A stretch of DNA of 64,000 nucleotides from Eucommia ulmoides (Eukaryota > Streptophyta > Magnoliopsida > Garryales > Eucommiaceae). Under the pieces are notes generated by a model. The model was not told the DNA's origin. It saw only the letters and a program-made list of their open reading frames with translations, and did no database searches. The translations under genes and the position numbers were made by a program. The stretch spans positions 24,794,243-24,858,242 of the forward strand of contig CM028333.1 of NCBI GenBank assembly GCA_016647705.1. The letters run 5' to 3'. This document shows, one piece after another, positions 1 to 14,149 of the stretch (positions are counted from its first letter, which is position 1; the number at the start of each line of letters is the position of its first letter).

Positions 1-1471
1 ATTATCTAGGGATTAACTTTATTTACTTAAACGCATTTGATTTCATTTAGTCTACAATAATGGTGTTCGACCTATTCGACAATCTCGGTACCTAAAACTC
101 ATCCGCCACCTCTCCCCAGTGTAAGAAGGGAGAATACGCAACTTTGTATCAACGAAGAAGTCCCTCTCAACGTCTTAATGACCTTAGGTTGTATGAATCT
201 TGTCCCAACATCATCGATTGCACACAAAACCTAAGTTCGTAAACTCTCTCGCCACTTCTCCCGAGTGTAAGACGAGGGATATAATGCGACTTCATGTCAA
301 CGAAGAAGTCCCTCTTAACTTTTTAACGACTCTAAGTCATGTGAGTCTCGTCCCAACGTCATTAATTTCATGCATTGTGTTGACCCTATCAATAATCTCA
401 GTTCTAAAACTCCCCCGCCACCTCTCCTGAGTGTAAGACAGGAGTATATGTGACTTCGAGTCAACGAAGAAGTCCCTATCAATGTCTTAACGATCCTAGG
501 TAACGTGAGTCTCGCCCCAATGTCATAGATTATCCACAATCCTAACCTCGACTGGGTTATTGGATCGTGGCGTTTGTTTATTCTAATCCGAATCCAGGAT
601 TGTCAAACCCCGTATTCTCCATTTATCATTCTAAAAATAATAAACAAACAATATGATAAACACACTCAAACATTGAAGAACAATCATCAAAGAAACATAA
701 CTCAACCAAAACTACGTTTTTATGAACGATATTAATCCCATACATAATCCACGTATCACCTATGGCCATAGCCATTTATACAATTGAAACTAAGCTAAAC
801 ATGCTCAAACAAACATAGAAGATAAGAAATAAAAGGAAAAATGGATGAACTTAGTCGATATCTGAAGATTAGCCGCTAAAATCGTCCACCGATCGATTCT
901 CCTTCTCCGCGTGGTAATCTTCTCCTTCAGATTTGTTTGAGCATTCCTCATACTCTCTCTATATTCTATACTAATCCCTAAGGGCTGTAATGGCCGGAGA
1001 GAGCTCAAGGACAGGGGAGGAGAGGGGTTTAAATAGGCAAAATATCTAAAATAAATATCTAAGTCTGTGCAGAGGCCACCGCCTAGGTGGTGGAGTATGT
1101 CGATTAAGGTTCGCCGAGGCGATGGAATCAACGTTGGAGTGGGAAAACATTCTGCTGGTTCACCACCTAGGCGGTGGGCTTTCAGTCAGAATTGGTTTTT
1201 CTCAGCATTTTCACCGCCATGGCAGTAGTTTGGACGCCGCGACGGTGGGCTTCCTTCAGAATTTTGTCGCTTTGCTCATTTTTCCACCGTTCTTCGACCG
1301 TTCTCAATACAATTTGATCGTTTATGCTCCAATTTCATACCTTTTCACCCCACACACCTGTTTTAATACAAAAAGAATAAAAACATATTAAAACTTAACA
1401 AAAACGTATTAAACGTACTAAAAAACTAACAATATTCGGTTTGAAAATAGATAGGTAATTTACACCTATCA
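1..1471 (-). repeat. 3' LTR of element A (partial)
   Basis: This copy ends at 1471 with CCTATCA, which read on the minus strand is the LTR start TGATAGG. Just inside it, on the minus strand, lies a purine-leaning stretch (about 1472-1500) that fits a worn polypurine tract. The outer end lies beyond the window. Open frames within it are chance readings. Confidence 0.75.
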
Positions 1472-1794
1472 AATACCTCTAAACTCAAAATTTTGCTAGT
1501 TCTCGAGCAAAACACCCACACAATACAAGAAAATATAAAAAACTAATTACGAAATTGAAAACTAAAAATGAAAAAACACTAAAAATAAAAATTTGTAGGT
1601 TTTGATTTTCATCTACCGGCCGAAAGATTTTCCCTCATCGGCCCCCAATCCTATCAAGTTTAAGTATAAATCACACCATGTGGTGTTCTAGAATTTCAAC
1701 GTTCAAAAATAGTAAGCGCCATTCTAGTTCATGTTTAAGTGTGTGTGATTAAACTCAAATATACAATTATCCATTGATTAGATGGGATTATCCC

Positions 1795-2408
1795 TAGGGT
1801 TGGCAAAATAAGTATTTACACGATGACACGACATGAGACCGACAAGAAATTATCATGTCAAGATTTTGCTTATCAGGTATCGGGTCATAATCGTGTCAAA
1901 CCCGATAACCCAATAAGAAATAGTGCAGATTATTAGGTTGACCTGATAACCCAATAGGTTATACGATAAGACAAGATAAGAATTTCGTGTATTCAGGTTA
2001 CACGATAACCTGAGATCTAATAGGTTACCCGTTAATTTAATAAATTATTTTTACACCCCCAAATTATCAAATATTATAATTTAATACCTAATATATATAT
2101 TCACATTTCCCTAACCCTACTCATTTAGTCAACTTAACAAATTAACAGGTCATTAACGTGTAATGGATTAACGTGTAATAGGTAGGTTAATGTGTAAGGG
2201 AAACTTATCAGGTCTTATCATGTCATGTTTACCTGATAGGTTTCGTGTCATCGTGTGACACGAAAAATTATCGTGTTGTGTTGTGTTCGTGTTTGGGTAG
2301 TTTGACACGATATGCTTATCGTGTCGTGTTCGTGTTTGGGTCTTATTGTGTTTCGTGTTATCGTGTAATGACTTGTTACATGACCTATTACTTGTTTTGC
2401 CAGCCCTA
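1795..2408. mobile_element. hAT-like MITE inside element A
   Basis: The 614-bp unit has terminal inverted repeats TAGGGTTGGCAAAA (1795-1808) and, reversed, TAGGGCTGGCAAAA (2395-2408). They are flanked by ATTATCCC and ATTATCAT, a worn 8-bp duplication with 6 of 8 bases matching. The subterminal DNA is full of GTGTCGTGTT and GTGTTCGTGTTTGGGT motifs on one side and their complements on the other, as in hAT non-autonomous elements. It has no transposase. The related retrotransposon interior at about 21790-21830 keeps the uninterrupted site (GGATTATTCAATAACTAAG), which independently supports both insertion edges. Confidence 0.8.
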
Positions 2409-3980
2409 ATTATCATTCAATATAGTTCATGACTAAAACCTTTAAGGTATAGGGAATCCATATGCCTGACCCGGGATTTATTCTCCACTAATGTAGGCTC
2501 GGAGGTTCATAAAGATCAATAGGGCTTGAATCGGTTTTGGGAAAATGGCCAAGGGTAAATTTGAATAGAAAATGGGTTAACGTCGTTAACTTAACGTTAC
2601 CCAAAGCACATCGTTGGCACTCTCATACTCGAAACCCTATAGTTTAATTGGAAACAACCCTGAACAAACATTTAAGAATGTTGTACTCACTTGTCATGTC
2701 AAAAAGAAACGTAATTTGTTTTTCATATAACATACCCCCAAACTCGTTTGAATATTTATATTTTAGGAGTGTACAAAAAGGATTAAGTAACACACCCCCA
2801 AACTCATTCGAATTTCTACAATTTTAGGAGTGTGCAAAAAAATATGAACAACATACGACAAGCGAGTATTCGAATACCGAACCAATTTAGAAGTTCGCCC
2901 TAAACCCAACTGCTCACATCAAGTAGCGAAATGCTAACTTGATTCACTCACATTGTGCCTTCAGTTTAGCGATGTAGGTTTGGAAAAAGTTTAATTGGCT
3001 AGGGTATTTGTTTACATGTTGAGAATTGAATTGACTTTTAGGTTTCGATAGGGTAACGAGGGATAATAATATTGCATGGTAGGCTTCAAAAGGCTCAAGC
3101 GATCAAATGAATGCCTAAATCATATCTCCTAAACAACCTCACCTAGGATTTCGCCTCGAATTTCCCCCAAATCAAGTTCTAGAATCCCTATTGTCATGAA
3201 ATTGATTGACAGATAATCGGTATCAAGTCAATTAGATAGTGCTATACTGAGTTTACGTGCTCATGCATTTAGGATCTACAATAACTTTTACTAAAACGAT
3301 ACGCTAAGCACACAGAACACACATGAATAAGCTTTACGCTCAACCTCAATAAACAATCAAGGGACAGACTCATCATCAGGTAAAGGCCCAGATGACGTCA
3401 AAGCTTAGCACAAAACAACAACTAAACTAAACAAACTAATCCTAAACAAACATGCATTCGATAAAAACAGTAAAACTTAACTAATAACATAAACACATAC
3501 TAAACATACTAACACATCACCACCAACTTAAAATAGATGATTTCCAAAACGACCCATCAGCGATCCCAATAACAGTATATAGAATGATATTGAAGACGCG
3601 GGTTTATAACACATACTTGGGAGGCGAGAGAATCTCGCCTCCGACTCAAATTAACGGAGATGGATCTAACTTATTTTTTACCCTTGGTTGCCTCTCAAAA
3701 AGTGCTTGGTTTAATGTCCTCGGCCCAACACATGCCCTCAAGACTGGCGAGATGTTGCAATGAAAGGAATACAAGAGTACCTGTCGATCTAACATCTTCA
3801 AGCATCCTATAGGAAAACAAAAACAAAACTATAAAGAAATATTATATACACTAAAAAATGCCTAAATTAAAATCAAGTTATTTACTCACAATATCGATAA
3901 TAACCCAATCAAACCAATCCCAGGCAACGGCGCCAAAAACTTGGTGGACGTTGTCGAAAACTGAATATGACAACAACCAA
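2409..3980 (-). other. Non-coding interior of element A
   Basis: No gene is visible. Parts match the interior of element B (about 21650-22760) and the internal pieces near 6840-7060 and 8660-8830, so this is shared retrotransposon leader or UTR sequence. Runs such as CACACCCCCAAACTC, the complement of polypurine-tract-like sequence, occur at about 2740 and 2800. Confidence 0.6.
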
Positions 3981-3998
3981 TCTTCGACAACGGCGCCA
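3981..3998 (-). other. Primer binding site of element A (tRNA-Asp type)
   Basis: On the minus strand the sequence is TGGCGCCGTTGTCGAAGA. This closely matches the complement of the 3' end of plant tRNA-Asp (TGGCGCCGTTGCCGGGGA), the usual primer of Athila/Tat-like elements. A second, better match lies on the same strand at about 3921-3938, so the priming region is duplicated. Confidence 0.8.
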
Positions 3999-4004
3999 AA
4001 AACT

Positions 4005-5668
4005 TGGTAGCCGCAATTTATGCACTGTCACTTTCACTGTAAGCGTACGGATTAAGTTTTAGTATAATGGACCTTTCGATCGAGTATCGTATCCACAGGG
4101 ATTAGTTGAGATTACTATTGAGTACCGCGATTATCTTAATCTAATTTTATCTAGGCGATAAAAATAAAATATAATTAATTAATACTAATTACTAATACGA
4201 GATAGTTATGGGATGGATTATCTAGGGATTAACTTTATTTACTTAAACGCGTTTGATTTCATTTAGTCTACAATAATGGTGTTCGATCTATTCAACAATC
4301 TCGGTATCTAAAACTCTTCCACCACCTCTCCCGAGTGTAAGACGGGGGAATACGCAACTTCATGTCAACGAAGAAGTCCCCCTCAATGTCTTAACAACCT
4401 TAGGTTGCATTAGTCTTGTCCCAACATCATCGATTGTACTCAAAACCTCAGTCCGTAAACTCCCTTGCCACCTCTCCGGAGTGTAAGACGAGGAATATAA
4501 CGCAATTTCGTGTCAACGAAGAAGTCCCCCTTAATGTTTTAACGACTCTAGGTCATGTGAGTCTCGCCCCAACATCATTGATTTCATGCGTTGTGTTTAC
4601 CCTATCGACAATCTCAGTTCTAAAACTCCCCCGCCACCTCTCCTGAGTGTAAGATGAGGGAATACGTGACTTCGAGTCAATGAAGAAGTCCCAATCAACG
4701 TATTAACGACCCTAGGTCACGTGAGTCTTGCCCCAACGTCATAGATTGTCTTTAATCCTAACCCCGACTGGGTTATTGGATAGTGGCGTTTGTTTATTCT
4801 AATCCGAATCCGGGATTTGTCAAACCCTGTATTCTCCATTTATCATTCTAAGAATAATAAACAAACAATATGATAAACACACTCAAACATTGAATAACAA
4901 TCATCAAAGAAACACAACTCAACCAAAACTACGTTTTTATGAACGATATTAATCCCATACATAATTCATGTTTAACCTATGGCCATAGTCATTTATACAA
5001 TTGAAACTAGGATAAACATGCTCAAACAAACATAGAAGATAAGAAATAAAAGGATAAATGGATGAACTTAGCCGATATCCGAAGATTAGCCGCTAAAACC
5101 GTCCACCGATCGATTCTCCTTCTCCGCGTAGTAATCTTCTCATTCGGATTTGTTTGAGCACTCTCCATACTCTCTCTATATTCTATACTAATCCCTAAGG
5201 GCTGTAATGGCCGGAGAGAGCTCAAGGAGAGGGGATGAGAGGGGTTTAAATTGGCAAAATATCTAAAATAAATATCTAAGTCTATGCAGAGGCCACCGCC
5301 TAGGTGGTGGAGTATGTCGGTTAAGGTTCGCCGAGACGATGGAGTTAGCATTGGAGTAGGAAAACATTCTGCTGGTTCACCATCTAGGCGGTGGGCTTTC
5401 AGCCAGAATTGGTTTTTCTTAGCATTTTCACCACCGCGGCGGTGGGCTTCCTTCTGAATTTTGCCGCCTTGCTAATTTTTCCATCGTTCTCTGACCGTTC
5501 TCGATACGATTTGATCGTTTATGCTCCAATTTCATACATTTTCACCCCACACACCTATTTTAATACAAAAGAATAAAAACATATTAAAACTTAAAAAAAA
5601 ACATATTAAACGTACTCAAAAACTAACAATATTCGGTTTGGAAATAGATAGGTAATTTACACCGATCA
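4005..5668 (-). repeat. 5' LTR of element A
   Basis: The 1664-bp LTR runs from TG (4005) to CA (5668) on the plus strand. It shares the block CGTATCCACAGGGATT with the LTRs of families B and C. It contains several GC-rich palindromes of the type CACCGCC-NN-GGCGGTG (around 5290, 5385 and 5435) in otherwise AT-rich DNA. Confidence 0.8.
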
Positions 5669-6714
5669 CCACCGCCGTGGCGATGAAAATGCTGAGAAAA
5701 ACTATTTCTGGTTAAAAGCCCACCGCCTAGGAGGTGAACCAGTAGAATGTTTTCCCACTCAAGCGTTGACTCCATCGCTTCGGCGAACCTTAACCGACAT
5801 AATCCACTGTCTAGGCGGTGGCATCTGCATAGACTTAAATATTTATTTTAGATATTTTGTCTATTTAAACCCCTCTCCTTGAGCTCTCTCTGGCCATTAG
5901 AGCCCTTAAGGCTTAGTATAGAATATATAGCGAGTATGGGGAGTGCTCAAACAAATCCGAAGGAGAAGATTACCGCGCGAAGAAGGAGAATCGATCGGTG
6001 GATGGTTTTAGCGGCTAATCTTCGGATATCGGCTAACTTCATCCATTTTTCCTTTTATTTCTTAACTTCTATGTTTGTTTGAGTATGTTTAGCTTTGTTT
6101 CAATTGTATAAATGGCTAGGCCATAGGCTAAACGTGGATTGTAATAGGGATTAACGTATTATTTGTGAAAATATAGTTTTGGTTGAATTTGTGTTTCGTT
6201 TATGGTTGTTCCTTATAATTTGGATAATGTTGTCACATTTCTATGATTATATGCTAATTTAGATATATTGAGAATACGGGATTTGACACTCGGGGGAGGT
6301 AACCCCATATTCGGACTAGGGTAAACACAACACGACAATCTAACGACCCGGGAGGGCGTGAGAAAGTGTGCAATCAATGACGTTGGGGCGAGACTCATGT
6401 GACCTAGAGTCGTTAAGATGTTGAGGGGGACTTCGGCAAGTAAATAAAGTTAATCCCTAGGCAATCTACTCCCCTAGACAATCTCAATATAGTATTTATA
6501 GTATAGTAAACTTAATTAGTATTTTAGTTTAGTATTAGTATAAATTAAATACCATTTTTATCGCCTAGATAAAATTAGGTTATGATAATCGCGGTACTCG
6601 ATAATAATCTCAACCAATCCCTGTGGATACGATACCCAACCGAAAGGTCCATTATACTAAAATTTGATCCGTAAGTTTACGGTGAAAGTGACAGCGCATA
6701 AATTGCGGCCACCA
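5669..6714 (+). repeat. Truncated family A LTR, plus orientation
   Basis: This is the reverse complement of most of the 4005-5668 LTR, lacking its 5' outer portion. It ends with CCA at 6714 just before a primer site at 6721-6738 (TGGCGCCGTTTCCAGGGA). Its broken left edge meets the end of element A exactly, so element A inserted here or a rearrangement removed the rest. Confidence 0.75.
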
Positions 6715-6720
6715 AGTTTT

Positions 6721-6738
6721 TGGCGCCGTTTCCAGGGA
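6721..6738 (+). other. Primer binding site (tRNA-Asp type)
   Basis: TGGCGCCGTTTCCAGGGA lies six bases after the LTR end and matches the tRNA-Asp 3' complement at 15 or 16 of 18 positions. Confidence 0.75.
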
Positions 6739-7270
6739 TTGTCTTGTTGATTGTTATCGATATTGTGAGTAAATAACTTGATTTTAATTTAGGCATTTTT
6801 TAGTGTATATAATTTTTCTTTGTAGTTTTGTTTTTGTTTTCCTACAAGATGCTTGAAGATGTTAGATCGACAGGTACTCTTGTGTTCCTTTCATTGAAAC
6901 ATCTCACCAGTCTTGAGGGCATGTGTCGAGCCGAAGACATTAAACCAAGCGCTTCTTGGGAGGTAATCCAGGGTAAAAAATAAGTTAGATCCATTTCCGT
7001 CAATTTGAGTCAGAGACGAGATTCTCTCGCCTCCTACCTCCCAGGTATTTTTTCTAAACCCCCGTTTTCAATATCATGCTATATACTATCATTGGGATTA
7101 TTGACGGGTCGTTTTGTACATCACTTGTTTTAAGTTGGTGGTGATGTGTTAGTATGTTTAGTATGTTTTAAGTTTATGTGTTAGTATGCCGTTTTGTACA
7201 TTACCTGTAAAAAATGCCTAAATTAAAATCAAGTTGTTTACTCACAATATCGATAACAATCAATAAGACA

Positions 7271-7288
7271 ATCCTCGACAATGGCGCC
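7271..7288 (-). other. Primer binding site (tRNA-Asp type), inverted
   Basis: Read on the minus strand this is TGGCGCCATTGTCGAGGA. It belongs to the minus-oriented LTR starting at 7296 and mirrors the site at 6721-6738. Confidence 0.7.
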
Positions 7289-7295
7289 AAAAACT

Positions 7296-8348
7296 TGGTG
7301 GTCGTAATTTATGCGCTGCCACTTTCACCGCAAGCGTACAGATGAAGTTTTAGTATAATGGACCTTTTGGTCGGGTATCGTATCCACAGTGATTGGTTGA
7401 GATTACTATTAAGTACCGCGATTATCATAACCTAATTTTATCTAGGTGATAAAAATGGTATTTAATTTATACTAATACTAAACTAAAATACTAATTAAGT
7501 TAACTATACTATAAATACTATATTGAGATTGTTTAGGGGAATAGATTGCCTAGGAATTAACTTTATTTACTTAAATGCGTTTGGTTTCGTTTTAGTTAAC
7601 ATTAACGGCGTTCGGCGTATCCGACAATCTCGGTTCGTAAACTCTCTCGCCACTTCTCCAGAGTGTAAGATGGGGGAATACGTGACTTCGTGTCAATGCC
7701 AAAGTCCCCCTCAACGTATTAACGATTCTAGGTCACGTGAGTCTCGTCCCAACGCCATTGATTGCACACTTTCTAACGCCCTCCTAGGTCATTAGATTGT
7801 CGTGTTGTGTTTACCATAGTCTGAATCTAGGGTTACCTCTCCTGAGTGTTAAACCCCGTATTCTCAATATATCTAAATTAGCATATAATCATAGAAACAC
7901 GGCAACACAATCGAAATTATAAGGAACAACCACAAACGAAACACAAATTCAACCAAAACTACATTTTCATAAATAATACGTTAATCCCTATTACAATCCA
8001 CGTTTAGCCTATGTCCATAGACATTTATACAATTGAAACAAAGTTAAACATGCTCAAACAAACATAGAAGTTAATAAATAAAAGGAAAAACGGATGAATT
8101 TAGTCGATATCCGAAGATTTGACGCTAAAATCGTCCACCGATTGATTCTCCTTCTCCGCGTGGTAATCTTCTCCTTCGGATTTGTTTGAGCACTCCTCAT
8201 ACTCTCTCTATATTCTATACTAAGCCTTAAGGGCTGTAATGGCCAGAGAGAGCTCAAGGAGAGGAGAAGGGATGGGAGGGGTTTAAATAGGCAAAATATC
8301 TAAAATAAATATCTAAGTCTATGCAGAGGTCACCACCTAGGCGGTGGG
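7296..8348 (-). repeat. Truncated family A LTR, minus orientation
   Basis: This stretch is homologous to 4005-5310 in the same orientation, and inverted relative to 5669-6714. The match ends abruptly at 8348 inside the GC-rich palindrome (CCACCTAGGCGGTGGG). Confidence 0.75.
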
Positions 8349-9246
8349 ATATCAAGAGTGAATTTCAATTAACGCAAGTTAAGCATACAGAAATCTCAAT
8401 GCAGTACATTTCAAATGACCTAAGAGAACATCAAGTGTCTATACTCATAATCGATATCGAGTTATTTCATCTTAACAAAACTCACAATTTATTCTAGCAA
8501 ACCTAAAACGAAAAAAACCTGAAAACATGGCCAAAAAAACACAAGTTATAGGACAAAAATCACACACACAATCATTTCCTAACCCAACAAGCATACGCCA
8601 ACATGTGTCTCACCCCCAAACTCAAAGTCAAACATATATTCAAATTAAGCACAAGGGAATAAGACACGTACCTGGGAGGCGAGACAATCTCGCCTCTGGG
8701 TGTGGTCAGCGGTGATGCTCCAGGCAAGGTGACCGGTGTGGGGATTTCTCCCATAGTGTGTATCCTTAGGCCCTATATTATTTGAAAACTTGGGTTGCCT
8801 CCCAATAAGCGCTTGGTTTAACGTCCCCGACTTGACACAGATTAGGGATCATCAAAGAGCAGCTTCCGCCCATAATATGTGTCATATAAAACAACATATG
8901 GGTCTTGGTTTGGAATTCCCTCAGTCTTGGAGAGATATAGCATTAATTGGCACATACTCTCAACTTGATTCCGTTCCGGCTCATGTGCTTGGCGGGCGAG
9001 AAAGAACAGAGTTAAAGGTGGGGGAAGACAGAAGAGACACATCGGATCATTGTAGATGTAATCATTGTTGATCAGTGGTGGCATCAAAATCTGGATCTCG
9101 AACGGCGAAGATTCACAAATGTCATCTTGTGATTTTTCATCATTGATCCATTATTCGATTTCCTTCTCATTCGAATCTTCATCATTAAATATACTCAAGT
9201 TCCTCCCGCTCGTATTCGGTTCCTTATGGTGGCTTTTACATATAGA
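8349..9246. other. Retrotransposon interior fragment, no gene
   Basis: The block around 8660-8830 (CCTGGGAGGCGAGACAATCT, then GCCTCCCAATAAGCGCTTGG) matches element A interior near 3620-3720 and the spacer near 6950-7050. No convincing frame is present; the short open frames here are chance readings. Confidence 0.5.
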
Positions 9247-9249
9247 TGT

Positions 9250-10315
9250 GTAAATACTTGTATTTTTGCTGATATTTTATTTCGCACTAAAACTTTGTCA
9301 ATCTATCATATGTTTACATGTCTGTTAAATACAAACTTGAGTTTGCTAAAATAATCATTGGAACATAGGACTGATTTTTAAAAATATTTTATTTTTCGAC
9401 CTTTACATTCATGCCAACTTTATTTTATTTTAAATTTAGTATGTAAGTTGGTTTACTGAATTTTGACGTGAAAATAACCTATCCCATAAATTTTAATATA
9501 AAATTAAAAAAAAAATTATAATTATAAATCATTTGTGAAAATAATAAATAATTTTCTATCTTAATGATGAATTTTCGCTGAGTAACCGGGCCTCTTGCCT
9601 CAGTAAGCTCCAAGTTTTGCGTCAAAATGGGGAAGTGATTTGTTAAGACGATAAGTGGTTTCTTAACTTCGAAGTCTAAGTTGTTTAATTATTAAGCCTC
9701 AGGGGTGCCTTAACACCTAATGCCCCGAGCCAACTGGATTGGGATCATTGGCCTAACACTCACTACACGAACATCTTAGAAAGCCTAGTGGGGTTAACAT
9801 TGCACGATCATTTATTTATATATTTATTAAAAAAAATAATAAATAAATAAATAAATAAAAGTTAAATAATTGCGTTATAAATTTTTATATATATCAGGGA
9901 AAATGTTGTTGGATTGTTTAAATTTAGTTGACTAGCTACTATGTGCTAAATTCATTATAAACGAGAGTTGTATGTATGTCGTGGGTGAAAAAATGAATAT
10001 TGTTAGAAATCACGTGCTATGAGATTAATGAATATTTCAGTAACTCTTATTTGTCCTTGATTTGGTATGTTAGCATTGGATAGGACTGATAGAAATTTTG
10101 TGAGAAATAAAATGCGCAAAAAGGGATTTGAGATATTTATGGGTAGCATCACTGTAAACCCTCACGAGACTATACTCGTCCACAAGGGCGGACCTAGTGG
10201 TTTAAAGGCTTATTACATACGCTAGATGCAATCATGTTCCCTACAAAAATGGTTTTTTATTTAATTATTATATTTAGTTTTGCTCGAGAACTAGCAAAAT
10301 TTAGGTTTGGGGGTG
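9250..10315 (+). repeat. Family D internal 3' region, copy 1
   Basis: This matches 13833-14929 over more than 1 kb. It ends in a polypurine-tract-like stretch (TTTAGGTTTGGGGGTG) immediately before an LTR start. It is non-coding, and its left edge near 9250 is a sharp break in homology. Confidence 0.7.
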
Positions 10316-12054
<1,739 letters not shown>

Positions 12055-12059
12055 AATTT

Positions 12060-12077
12060 TGGTGCCGTTGCCAGAGA
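12060..12077 (+). other. Primer binding site of family D (tRNA-Asp type)
   Basis: TGGTGCCGTTGCCAGAGA lies five bases after the LTR end, with three differences from the tRNA-Asp complement. Confidence 0.75.
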
Positions 12078-12252
12078 TTGGCATCGCTAATTGTTAATTT
12101 TTGTTATTATTTTTCTTTCTCCACCTGTATAAATTCATCTGTTTTCCTTTTTGAGTTTATTTTCACAGGTTAATCGAGATCCATTCTTTGAGCTCAAATC
12201 TTCATATAAGAATTCAGGTTATTCAATCATTTTTTTTTCTTTTTCTTTTCTT

Positions 12253-12257
<5 letters not shown>

Positions 12258-12325
<68 letters not shown>
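12258..12325. repeat. (TA)n microsatellite
   Basis: An uninterrupted run of TA dinucleotides lies between the family D primer site and its gag-like frame. Confidence 0.95.
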
Positions 12326-12328
<3 letters not shown>

Positions 12329-12361
12329 AAAATAAAATAAAATATATTGGGACCAGGTTAA

Positions 12362-13454
12362 ATGGATAATTGCTTTGGGAGATTTGACATTTCATTTATA
12401 GATTCTCAACAATCTTTTCTCTCAGAACCACAACCTGATCCTTACTTATGTACGATATACCCAAACCCAAACCATTTCACCAATCAATATCCGTACAATT
12501 ATCAAAATCCCACATATCCCTATAATAATGTTTATCCCGATCCATATTATCTGCCTCTCGAGTCTAATCAATACTCGAATAATTATGAATGGGATCAACA
12601 TTATTATAGTGAGCCTTTAGGGTCGTATCTTTACGATCAATCCTATTGTCAACCCCAATGTCAACCACCATTTCTCCAAGAAGCTAGGAATTCTAAACCC
12701 ACTTTAATGCAACAATTTCTAACAATTTTGGAAGAGCAACACCAATCCCTAGTAGAGAGTAGCCAAGCCTTCGCAGAGCAACGTCAAACCTTAGCAAAAA
12801 ACCACCAATCCTTAGCAGAGTATGCCCAAATCTTAGAAAGGCAAAACCAAATCTTAGAAAAGTAAACTCTATCCTTGGAAAAGCAATTTGAAGAGATAGA
12901 CTGGAAAGAAACCTTAATTGGGCAAATCATTGAATTAGTAAAAGAGGAAATTGCAAAAAAATGGTCTAAAGATTGACATTCAGGTAAGTGATAAGGAGAG
13001 TGGTCTAGAACAAGAAAGTGAATATAAAAAGTTGTTAAAAGAACCACAACTGAGAGAAACTGGTGGAGAACCCCAACGACATAATCCCGAGTTGGAGCAA
13101 TTTTTGTCTCAACCATCACTAGTTAGTGAGGAAGAAAAGGAAGTGGGATACAAGAGTGATGGTGAACCGGTGAGCGCAGAAGTCAAAAATACGTACGTAG
13201 AAAATATTAGGGTTGGAAATTATAAAGATGAGATCCAACCACCAGTGACACATCCAAGTAATCTCCCTATGATTAAAACATCCATTATACCTTTGTCACC
13301 GCATCCTAAAATTAATGTTTTCCTTTTTTATGCGGTGGATCAACCGTCAACCAAAATCATGAATGATTCATGTCATATTCAAAGGGTTGACGTAACTCAA
13401 CTTATATTTGGGGGCTTAATAAACAGGTTACCAAGTAAGTCCCACAGAAAATAA
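12362..13454 (+). pseudogene. Family D gag-like reading frame, degenerate
   Basis: The first frame (12362-12865, 167 residues) begins with a Tyr/Pro/Asn-rich segment. It ends with repeated Gln/Leu/Glu units (roughly residues 120-167, QSLVESSQ, QTLAKNHQ, QSLAEYAQ) that look like coiled coil. After a stop it stays partly open in the same frame. A second frame (12951-13454, 167 residues), Glu/Lys/Pro-rich, continues in another phase. The placement between primer site and 3' UTR, and the composition, fit the gag-like product of non-autonomous Athila/Tat-type elements. I see no zinc knuckle, protease, RT or integrase. The change of frame and stops indicate decay. It could also be an element-specific protein unrelated to gag. 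Confidence 0.5.
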
Positions 13455-13825
13455 ATGAGATTTGATCCGGGAAAGAAGTCGATAAATTTGAGTTGTCACC
13501 CGTTATTCATCACTCACTAACTGGAGAAAAACTCAACAGAAGGTGAGAAGTGGGTTACTCCACTATGGATAGGAGGTTAAGACACTCATCGTCTGGCTGA
13601 AGACGTTAAATTTAGCATTGAGTGGGAGGTAACCCACTGTTGTTTTAATTTTTCTATTTTAATTTTGATTTGATAAGTTTCCTTGAGTGTTCTGTCAGAC
13701 AGGTTTATGAGCAGTTTACACCGACTCAGTACAAATAAGAAAATCCAATATGTCAGATTGTCTCTTTCCTTACCAATCTAATTTCGTAATTTTCACAATG
13801 AGCACAATACTAGATTTAGGTTTGG

Positions 13826-14114
13826 GGGGTAAATGCTTGTATTCTTGCTGATATTTTATTTTACACTAAAACTTTGTCAATCTATCCTATGTTGACATGT
13901 CTGTCAAATACATACTTGAGTTTGCTAAAATAATCATTGGAACATAGGACTTATTTTTAAAAATATTTTATTTTTCGACCTTTACATTCATACCAACTTT
14001 ATTTTATTTTAAATTTAGTATATAAGTTGATTTACTGAATTTTGACGTGAAAATAAACTATCCCTGAAATTTAAATATAAAATTAAAAAAAATTATAATT
14101 ATAAAGCATTTGTG

Positions 14115-14149
<35 letters not shown>

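Larger units (their letters stand above)
1..5668 (-). mobile_element. Family A non-autonomous LTR retrotransposon (Athila/Tat-like)
   Basis: Bases 1-1471 are repeated at about 4219-5668 with only scattered differences, so these are two LTRs in the same orientation. A tRNA-Asp-type primer site lies on the minus strand at 3981-3998, directly inside the right copy, which makes the right copy the 5' LTR and the element minus-oriented. The interior (1472-4004) has no open frame of any size and no gag, protease, reverse transcriptase or integrase, so the element must have been moved by another element's proteins (LARD-like). The left LTR is cut by the window edge; by comparison about 214 bases are missing. 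The right end abuts another family A LTR fragment. The interior also holds a hAT-like insertion at 1795-2408. Family placement is inferred from the primer site and from similarity to element B, not from coding domains. Confidence 0.8.
5669..8348. repeat. Large inverted repeat: head-to-head family A LTRs
   Basis: Two arms of more than 1 kb, each LTR plus primer site plus about 60 bp of leader (5669-6800 and 7206-8348), face each other across a spacer of about 400 bp. The spacer (6800-7205) is internal retrotransposon sequence related to 3640-3850 in opposite orientation. Confidence 0.75.

Noticed and set aside
1..9087. Many 60-110 codon frames in the family A LTRs
   Set aside because: The same non-conserved frames recur in LTR copies in both orientations with stops and shifts; they follow LTR sequence rather than coding constraint.
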